A DNA stretch of 64,000 nucleotides from Saprospiraceae bacterium (GTDB taxonomy: Bacteria > Bacteroidota > Bacteroidia > Chitinophagales > Saprospiraceae), in the NCBI GenBank assembly GCA_019638455.1, contig JAHBTU010000001.1, forward strand, positions 1,131,501 through 1,195,500, given 5' to 3'. Below are positions 58,865-64,000 of the stretch, one piece after another. Under the pieces are notes generated by a model. That model saw nothing but the letters and a program-made list of their open reading frames with translations, was not told the origin of the DNA and did not search any database. The number at the start of each line of letters is the position of its first letter. Position 1 is the first letter of the stretch. Both the position numbers and the translations under genes were made by a program.

Positions 58865-60637
58865 TTGACAACAGCCCAGACAACCCTGTTCCAAATGTCT
58901 GACCTGACGAAAACAGACTTGACCGGCAGCAAGTTAGTTTCATTTGAGAAACTGGAATCCGGCGATTACGCCGATGCACTGTGGATTGTCGAAGACCTGG
59001 ACTTCATGCAGCAAGCAGCCGACGGTTACTTGAAAATCAAAGTGCCCGGCAATGACACCATCCACTCTTACAAAGCAAAGTTCGTGGAAGCCGAGCCCAA
59101 CGGAAACATGGCCTGGTTTGGCGAATCTCTAGTCTCGCCCGACCATTGGGGTTATGGCTACGCCTCTTTCATCATTCAAGATGGAGACCTCTTAGGGCAT
59201 TTTACAACCGAAACAGGCGCATACTCTCTACATTCAATTGGCGATGGACAATATGTGCTGGTTGAGTACGAAGATGACGGGGTGGCGCCGATTTGCGGCA
59301 TGCAAGCGCCCAACGATGAAGATGAGCATGATAATCAACCCCCAACGCAAGACCGAAGTAGCAATTGTGATGTGAAGGTTTTGGTGCTTTACACCAGTGC
59401 AGCACTTAGCAAAGCTGAAAATATAGACCTTGGAGTAAAGGGCTTTATTGCGCAAGCAAATCATATTCTTCGCAATAGCCAAATATACCACCAAGCATTG
59501 ACATTTTTCTTGGCAGGGCATGAGCTTTTGCCGGGTTTTGTCGAAAGCAACTCAATTGGTTTTGATCTTGAAGAATTAACTGCCTCTACTTCTCTAGCTC
59601 ATGCAAGGCGCGATGCATTGAACGCCGACTGCGTGGTGCTATTGACCGACGGAGATTGCGACAACGCTTTAGGACTTACCCCTTCTTGCGGACCTTCCGT
59701 AGGCGGTTCGTTTTCCATCGTACAAATAGACGCAGCTGGCCCATGGAAGACATTTACGCATGAATTGGCACATCAGTTTGGTTGCAAGCACAGTACTGGC
59801 AACAGCAATGGGGCCTGCGAACCTGTCAGCTTTGAGCAGCCGCATTGGTTCAGGTGTGGCGGCAGGGACAGATATACGGTCATGGAAGCTGGTATTCCCA
59901 AGAAGAAGGATAGAATATCCTATTTTTCCAATCCAAGCGTGAACTATCACGGGCATGATTTAGGTACGGCTACTCGGGACAATGCCGCTTGGCTCCGCGC
60001 TATGGCTTGCACGGTGTCGGGCTACCGAATATCAGAGGACATGAGCGCTTATATTTATGGTGAGAGCCAAGTCTGTATGTCAAAAATTATTGACCCTGCC
60101 ATATTTGTTGCAATAGCAAACGGCGGCGGCCCCGGCCCTTATACCTATGCATGGCAAACTGCCATCAACGGGTACACTTTCAGCCCCATTTTGAGCACTA
60201 CTCATGTTCTGACTTTAGACCTCTCCAGTAAACAACCCGGCGATGTTGTGTTTATTCGAGTCACAGTCACATCTGCCTATCAGCAAGTAGTGTTCGCCTA
60301 TTTCTCAGTGTTTATCATAGAAGACACCCCAGAGTGTCTTTACACCAAACCGCTTCAAACAAAGGAGACGTTGAAAGATGCTTTTTCATTTCAAGCACAA
60401 CCCAATCCTGCTGACAAAGAGGTAAACGTGGTGCTGAACGCTAAAGAAAGCAGTCTGGCGACCATCGAACTGCTCAATTTAATTGGTCAAGTTTTCAGCA
60501 GTACCTCACTAAAGACAAAATTCAATGAGAGGGTTGAAGTATCAATAAAAACATCTGATTTGCCGACCGGCACTTACCTGATTAGAGTAACCTCAGGAGA
60601 CAACACCGAAGTGAAAAAGGTAACCATCGTTCACTAA
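58865..60637 (+). CDS. Secreted metzincin-type metalloprotease with T9SS sorting domain
   Basis: In the sequence as given, the open frame starts at a TTG (58865) within what should be the signal peptide; the natural start is most likely the ATG at 58780, out of frame because of the 12-C tract. The catalytic domain holds the metzincin zinc motif HELAHQFGCKH (HExxHxxGxxH, first His at residue 299 of this frame) and a likely Met-turn in YTVMEAG, as in reprolysin-like proteases of Bacteroidota. A propeptide-like region precedes it. A beta domain (about 390-480) and a type A sorting domain (FQAQPNPADKEVNVVLNAKE ... LPTGTYLIRVTSGD) close the 590 residues. The lipoprotein gene follows 14 bases later. 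Confidence 0.85.
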   Translation: MTTAQTTLFQMSDLTKTDLTGSKLVSFEKLESGDYADALWIVEDLDFMQQAADGYLKIKVPGNDTIHSYKAKFVEAEPNGNMAWFGESLVSPDHWGYGYASFIIQDGDLLGHFTTETGAYSLHSIGDGQYVLVEYEDDGVAPICGMQAPNDEDEHDNQPPTQDRSSNCDVKVLVLYTSAALSKAENIDLGVKGFIAQANHILRNSQIYHQALTFFLAGHELLPGFVESNSIGFDLEELTASTSLAHARRDALNADCVVLLTDGDCDNALGLTPSCGPSVGGSFSIVQIDAAGPWKTFTHELAHQFGCKHSTGNSNGACEPVSFEQPHWFRCGGRDRYTVMEAGIPKKKDRISYFSNPSVNYHGHDLGTATRDNAAWLRAMACTVSGYRISEDMSAYIYGESQVCMSKIIDPAIFVAIANGGGPGPYTYAWQTAINGYTFSPILSTTHVLTLDLSSKQPGDVVFIRVTVTSAYQQVVFAYFSVFIIEDTPECLYTKPLQTKETLKDAFSFQAQPNPADKEVNVVLNAKESSLATIELLNLIGQVFSSTSLKTKFNERVEVSIKTSDLPTGTYLIRVTSGDNTEVKKVTIVH

Positions 60638-60651
60638 ACCCCATAGAAGCC

Positions 60652-61185
60652 ATGTTACACACAAAAACTTATGCCGCTTTTCTCGTCATTACTCTTACGC
60701 TCTTTTCTTGTGATAAAGAAGAGGGCAGCCTATACTGGGGTGAAACTTCGGCTTTAAAAAACGGCAGCAATTGGAGTGGAAAGATCAAAGCACCTAAGAG
60801 CAATTTTGCGGAATCAAAAATTGAAATCATCGTTCACGCATTTGATGAACAAGGTATATGGTTAGAAACACTTGGCTTTTACAAAGTTCCAACTGAAATT
60901 GGGATATACAAGTTGACGCTTACGAGCAATCAACCACCCGATGATTCATTGGTTGGGGCTTTGTACGCGAACGGCTACGACGACGAGCTTTACGATTTCT
61001 ACAAGATTGCCGATAACGACTCAACCAGCTATTTGGAGATAACCGACTACAATGAGAACACGACGGAAATCAAAGGGAAATTCAACATGATTCTCTGGCG
61101 GCGCAAGGACTTACCGGGCGCTTTGAACGCCCCCGACAGCATCGTTTTTTCCAATGGCGTTTTTCACACGCGCATCAGAGACTGA
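60652..61185 (+). CDS. Small lipoprotein of unknown function
   Basis: A 177-residue lipoprotein (MLHTKTYAAFLVITLTLFSC, lipobox FSC with cysteine at residue 20). The mature part starts with DKEEGSLYWGETSALKNGSN and has beta-rich stretches (IEIIVHAFDEQGIWLETLGF, YLEITDYNENTTEIKGKFNM), a pattern of small Bacteroidota lipoproteins often coded beside secreted enzymes. It follows the metalloprotease gene by 14 bases and is probably in its transcript. A role as inhibitor or companion is speculative. Confidence 0.65.
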   Translation: MLHTKTYAAFLVITLTLFSCDKEEGSLYWGETSALKNGSNWSGKIKAPKSNFAESKIEIIVHAFDEQGIWLETLGFYKVPTEIGIYKLTLTSNQPPDDSLVGALYANGYDDELYDFYKIADNDSTSYLEITDYNENTTEIKGKFNMILWRRKDLPGALNAPDSIVFSNGVFHTRIRD

Positions 61186-61209
61186 AGTCGAAATTTCAAC
61201 GACCACAAG

Positions 61210-61241
61210 ACGGCTGGAAGGGGCAACCTTCCAGCCGTTTA
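61210..61241. terminator. Terminator after the lipoprotein gene
   Basis: A perfect stem (ACGGCTGGAAGG / CCTTCCAGCCGT) with a loop of about six bases, followed by TTTAT, 24 bases after the stop. Confidence 0.85.
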
Positions 61242-61266
61242 TACTTTGAGTGCGTACATTTAACGC

Positions 61267-62136
61267 ATGAAATCCTCCGAACTCATCCTCAACCGCGACG
61301 GCAGCATCTATCACCTGCATCTGCACCCCGAGCAGGTAGCGCCGCTCGTCATCACCGTCGGCGACCCGGAACGGGTGGCCAAAGTGAGTCGCTATTTCGA
61401 CCGCGTGGAACACCGCGCCCGCAAGCGCGAGTTCGTGACCCACACCGGATGGCTCGGCAAACAGCGCCTTTCGGTGGTCAGCACAGGCATAGGCACCGAC
61501 AATGTGGACATAGTGCTGAACGAATTGGACGCCTTGTCCAACATTGACTTGGAGAACCGTGTGCCCAAGCCTCAGCCCACATCACTCACTTTTATCAGAA
61601 TCGGCACGGCTGGCAGTTTGCAAGAAGAAGTACCCGTTGATTCATGGGTCGCATCGTCGGGAGGTTTGGGGCTGGACGGGCTGATGCAGTTTTATCAAGC
61701 GCCAGCCATGCAAAACCACCCATTGGTGGCCGCCTTGAGAGAACACGCCACCGAACAATGGGACTTCCCGGTCAGCCCCTATTTTTCAGAGGGCAACCCG
61801 GATTTGTTGCGCTGTTTTTCGCAAGGTTTTCATCACGGCATCACTGCAACCAATTCAGGATTTTACGGCCCGCAAGGCCGCCGATTGAGGGTGCCACTCA
61901 GACAGCCCAATTATCTCGACTTGTTGCAAGCATTTGAATTTCAGGGCAAAAAAATCGTCAATCTTGAAATGGAGACTGCTGGCATCTACGGATTGGCAAA
62001 CTTATTGGGGCATCGGGCGGTGTCGCTGAGCGCAATACTGGCCAACCGCCCCTCAGGGACATTCAGCCGCAATCCAGAGCGTACGGTGCGTCAATTGATT
62101 GAACACGCCTTGGAAAAAATTTCGGAAGGCACATAG
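61267..62136 (+). CDS. Nucleoside phosphorylase (uridine phosphorylase-like)
   Basis: A 289-residue enzyme of the purine/uridine phosphorylase family, which cleaves nucleosides with phosphate. Family stretches are VAPLVITVGDPERVAKVSRY (phosphate-binding GDPxR), SVVSTGIGTDNVDIVLNELD, IRIGTAGSLQEEVPVDSWVA, IVNLEMETAGIYGLANLLGH (the Met-Glu-x-Glu segment binding ribose) and a C-terminal helix. The lack of a strict uridine-specific insertion leaves the base specificity open. It stands alone, with a terminator upstream. Confidence 0.9.
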   Translation: MKSSELILNRDGSIYHLHLHPEQVAPLVITVGDPERVAKVSRYFDRVEHRARKREFVTHTGWLGKQRLSVVSTGIGTDNVDIVLNELDALSNIDLENRVPKPQPTSLTFIRIGTAGSLQEEVPVDSWVASSGGLGLDGLMQFYQAPAMQNHPLVAALREHATEQWDFPVSPYFSEGNPDLLRCFSQGFHHGITATNSGFYGPQGRRLRVPLRQPNYLDLLQAFEFQGKKIVNLEMETAGIYGLANLLGHRAVSLSAILANRPSGTFSRNPERTVRQLIEHALEKISEGT

Positions 62137-62199
62137 GCAAAAGCATCTACTTTCATCGTTCATTTGTGCATCACTTTCACAATTGAAAAAACACTAATT

Positions 62200-62634
62200 A
62201 TGAGAACTTTTCTGCGCTCTTTGAAGCCAAACGCCTTGTTGCTTTCCTTCGGCCTTGTTTTGTTCAGCGTGACAAGCACCATGCAATCCTGTGCGGCGCG
62301 TTTCGACCAAATCGGCCTTGACAACATCACCAACATCGGCGGGCAACTCACCCAATTGATGGGCAAAGCCATAGAGCCTTATGGCAAACACGCCGACTCC
62401 GTCACGAAACTCCTGAGCGATTTGAGCGGCGCTGCCAGCCATGCCGCCGGTCAGAAGAAAAACACGGAAATCGCAAAGTCTTGGCAAGTACTCAACGATG
62501 AGTTGGCCGCGCCGTTTTTCAACCGTTGGAAAGAAAAAGGAATCCTCGACAAGGACTATGTGAAGGAAGCGGTGGGGCAAGTCGGAAAAAGCCTCGATGC
62601 CATCAAAAAAGCAGAAATGGCCAAGAGAAAATAA
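62200..62634 (+). CDS. Small lipoprotein of unknown function
   Basis: A 144-residue protein (ATG at 62200, MRTFLRSLKPNALLLSFGLV) with a lipobox-like TMQSC near residue 31. The mature part is helical (FDQIGLDNITNIGGQLTQLM, ADSVTKLLSDLSGAASHAAG, DYVKEAVGQVGKSLDAIKKA). The family was not recognised. It precedes a 113-residue helical protein by 50 bases on the same strand; both could be expressed together. Confidence 0.6.
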   Translation: MRTFLRSLKPNALLLSFGLVLFSVTSTMQSCAARFDQIGLDNITNIGGQLTQLMGKAIEPYGKHADSVTKLLSDLSGAASHAAGQKKNTEIAKSWQVLNDELAAPFFNRWKEKGILDKDYVKEAVGQVGKSLDAIKKAEMAKRK

Positions 62635-62684
62635 CCTTGCGCGTGATTGCCTCCACACTTCCGTTCCATCAAAAAAATTGAACA

Positions 62685-63026
62685 ATGGCTAGTAAATCAA
62701 AATCAAAAAGTATCAAAGATGCACTCGACAACTTGGACAATCAAGTAGTGGGTGTAGTGAGTGAATTTGTCAAAAGACGCAGAGGCCAGTATGAAGAGGC
62801 TGCCGCCCGATTGCACCAAAGCCTAAAAGAAGATGCCGCCCGTTACGCCGAGATGTTGGCGGATGAGAAAATCAGCAAGGAAGATTTTGAATTCCTGATG
62901 AAAGGCCGCTATGCTCAAATGAAGATTGAGTTGCTGTCCGAGGTGGCCATTTCCAAAGCAAAATTTGACGAAATCGTCGGAGAGGTGTTGAAAATCACCA
63001 TCAAAGTCTTGTTGGTGGTCATTTAG
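62685..63026 (+). CDS. Small helical protein of unknown function
   Basis: A 113-residue protein without signal peptide. It has a basic, serine/lysine-rich head (MASKSKSKSIKDALDNLDNQ), amphipathic helices (FVKRRRGQYEEAAARLHQSL, FLMKGRYAQMKIELLSEVAI) and a hydrophobic C-terminus (ITIKVLLVVI) that could insert in a membrane. The family was not recognised. A terminator follows 22 bases after the stop. Confidence 0.55.
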   Translation: MASKSKSKSIKDALDNLDNQVVGVVSEFVKRRRGQYEEAAARLHQSLKEDAARYAEMLADEKISKEDFEFLMKGRYAQMKIELLSEVAISKAKFDEIVGEVLKITIKVLLVVI

Positions 63027-63048
63027 GTCTTTTCAAACCCACCCACAC

Positions 63049-63089
63049 ACAGCCTGTTTTGCTTACGCAAGGCAGGCTGTTTCGTTTTT
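63049..63089 (+). terminator. Terminator before miaB
   Basis: The stem ACAGCCTG / CAGGCTGT has a 16-base loop and is followed by TTCGTTTTT. Confidence 0.8.
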
Positions 63090-63102
63090 GCGCATCTGAC
63101 AT

Positions 63103-63137
63103 TTTGTCATTTTTCATTCGCAAAAACCCTACCTTTG
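63103..63137 (+). promoter_or_regulatory. Bacteroidota promoter of miaB
   Basis: A -33 element TTTG (63103-63106) and a -7 element TACCTTTG (63130-63137) lie 23 bases apart, a good match to the phylum's consensus. The transcript would start just before the palindromic repeat at 63148, placing that hairpin in the leader. Confidence 0.65.
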
Positions 63138-63147
63138 CGGCCTCACT

Positions 63148-63208
63148 GTACGCCGGAACGCTATTCCGGCTTAAACCTGTAAAATGCCGGAACATCATTC
63201 CGGCGTAC
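63148..63208. repeat. Palindromic repeat GTACGCCGGAA...TTCCGGCGTAC, copy 2
   Basis: A 61-base element with outer arms GTACGCCGGAA and TTCCGGCGTAC and inner stems (GCCGGAA cgcta TTCCGGC and GCCGGAA catca TTCCGGC). It ends 4 bases before the miaB ATG. Compared with copy 1 (13347) the arm base pairs are swapped in a complementary way. Confidence 0.85.
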
Positions 63209-63212
63209 CGTT

Positions 63213-64000
63213 ATGTACGACAGCAACCCGACATTGGAAGGCATCAAAACGATGGATGAGTCGAAGCAAGGCAGCGTCCTTTTCAAAGAACATTGGCAAG
63301 AGACGCTCGCACTGGGTGGAAAACGCTTTTACATCGAGAGTTACGGCTGCCAGATGAATTTCAGCGACTCCGAAATCGTAGCCTCAATTCTCAACGAAGT
63401 CGGCTACTCCCCCACCCGCAACGTGGAGGAGAGCGACCTGATTTTGATAAACACTTGCTCCATCCGCGAGAAAGCCGAAGACACCGTGCGCAAACGCCTT
63501 CGTTTTTTTGAAACGATCAAGAATCAACGCCCCGGCACGGTGGTCGGCGTGTTGGGCTGCATGGCCGAACGGCTGAAAAAGAAGTTTTTGGAAGAAGAAA
63601 AACTCGTGGACATCGTGGTCGGCCCCGACGCTTACCGCGACCTGCCCAACCTCATCGGCGGTGCGGAAGACGGCAACCGCATGGTCAACGTCCTGCTCAG
63701 CCGCGAAGAAACCTACGCCGACATCAGCCCCGTGCGCCTCGAATCGAACGGCATCACGGCCTTCATCAGCATCATGCGCGGCTGCGACAATATGTGTTCG
63801 TTCTGCGTCGTGCCGTTCACACGCGGGCGCGAGCGTTCGCGCGACCCCTTCAGCATCGTGGCCGAAGCGACGAATTTGTTTGAAAACGGCTACCGCGAAG
63901 TCACACTGCTGGGGCAAAACGTGGACTCCTATAAGTGGGAAAATCCCGAAACCGGCGAGCGCGTCAACTTCGCCAACTTGCTGGAAATGACGGCTTTAGT
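63213..64000 (+). CDS. miaB: tRNA-2-methylthio-N6-dimethylallyladenosine synthase (3' end outside window)
   Basis: This radical-SAM methylthiotransferase adds the methylthio group to i6A37 of tRNAs reading UNN codons. The N-terminal UPF0004 domain has its three cluster cysteines at C46 (YGCQMNF), C82 (NTCSIR) and C116 (GCMAERL). The radical-SAM CxxxCxxC is C191, C195 and C198 ([20 protein letters not shown]). The RGRERSR text favours MiaB over RimO or MtaB. The C-terminal TRAM domain would lie outside the window. The ATG at 63213 was chosen; an ATG at 63252 is the alternative. A palindromic repeat sits directly before the start. Confidence 0.95.
   Translation, partial: MYDSNPTLEGIKTMDESKQGSVLFKEHWQETLALGGKRFYIESYGCQMNFSDSEIVASILNEVGYSPTRNVEESDLILINTCSIREKAEDTVRKRLRFFETIKNQRPGTVVGVLGCMAERLKKKFLEEEKLVDIVVGPDAYRDLPNLIGGAEDGNRMVNVLLSREETYADISPVRLESNGITAFISIMRGCDNMCSFCVVPFTRGRERSRDPFSIVAEATNLFENGYREVTLLGQNVDSYKWENPETGERVNFANLLEMTAL

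Noticed and set aside
58780..58900. Short 40-residue protein from the ATG before the poly-C tract
   Set aside because: The product in the 12-C frame has no features; the same DNA in the 11-C frame encodes a proper signal peptide joined to the protease, so the short frame is best seen as the off state or an error.

Overview
The window looks like chromosomal DNA of a member of the Bacteroidota, most probably of the Saprospiria/Chitinophagia side of the phylum. The evidence is the repeated occurrence of C-terminal type IX secretion (T9SS) sorting domains, a PorE-like envelope protein, promoters with the Bacteroidota -7 motif TAnnTTTG close to start codons, lipoproteins with short lipoboxes, an alternative spermidine-pathway dehydrogenase, and almost no Shine-Dalgarno sequences. 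G+C is near one half. No rRNA or tRNA genes were seen.

Layout. 1-3312: 5' part of a very large secreted HYR-repeat adhesin-like gene (minus strand, running off the window). 3.9-7.9 kb: gyrA and a TPR protein. 8-14.3 kb: two T9SS cargo proteins (a sorbosone-dehydrogenase/PA14 protein and an unknown), a LysE-type exporter and a family 2 glycosyltransferase without an ATG start. 14.5-19.8 kb (minus): a PorE-like TPR/PD40/carboxypeptidase-regulatory protein that ends in three SPOR domains, a membrane TPR protein and a MOSC protein. 19.9-30.3 kb: GH29 fucosidase-like enzyme, then a dispersed glycerol-use cluster (glpD, glpF, glpK) interleaved with a stand-alone RlmK-like methyltransferase, a class II aaRS-like protein and unknowns. 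30.8-42.2 kb: ychF, a HAD phosphatase, a bacterial eRF1-like protein, an arginyltransferase-like protein, carboxynorspermidine synthase, an ELWxxDGT-repeat T9SS protein, an orphan OmpR-type regulator with yidD, and a GH31 glucosidase. 42.3-45.6 kb: an XRE regulator, a pair of perfect 36-bp direct repeats, and one lipoprotein gene interrupted by two complete insertion sequences (IS630 and IS1 types), each with an intact target duplication. 45.7-56.6 kb: T9SS and outer-membrane proteins, an ECF sigma factor translationally coupled to a membrane-anchored barrel protein, an LVIVD lipoprotein, tyrS, an FtsX/LolC-like permease operon and two extremely acidic small proteins. 56.6-64 kb: a DciA-like protein, hemF, a metzincin T9SS protease preceded by a 12-C homopolymer, a nucleoside phosphorylase, two small unknowns and the 5' part of miaB.

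The most striking non-coding feature is a family of five copies of a roughly 180-bp hairpin-rich repeat (6.4, 14.3, 18.0, 30.4 and 34.5 kb). Four copies abut or overlap stop codons, and the ends look like TA target duplications. A second palindrome family (13.35 and 63.15 kb) keeps its pairing through complementary base changes. Two loci look switchable by repeat slippage: the poly-C tract before the protease signal peptide, and a 14-bp tandem repeat inside the 5' end of the glycosyltransferase gene.

Functionally the window combines housekeeping genes (gyrA, tyrS, miaB, ychF, hemF, yidD) with cell-surface and secreted functions (T9SS cargo, glycosidases, lipoproteins) and a compact route from glycerol to dihydroxyacetone phosphate. 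All family assignments were made by eye from motifs.
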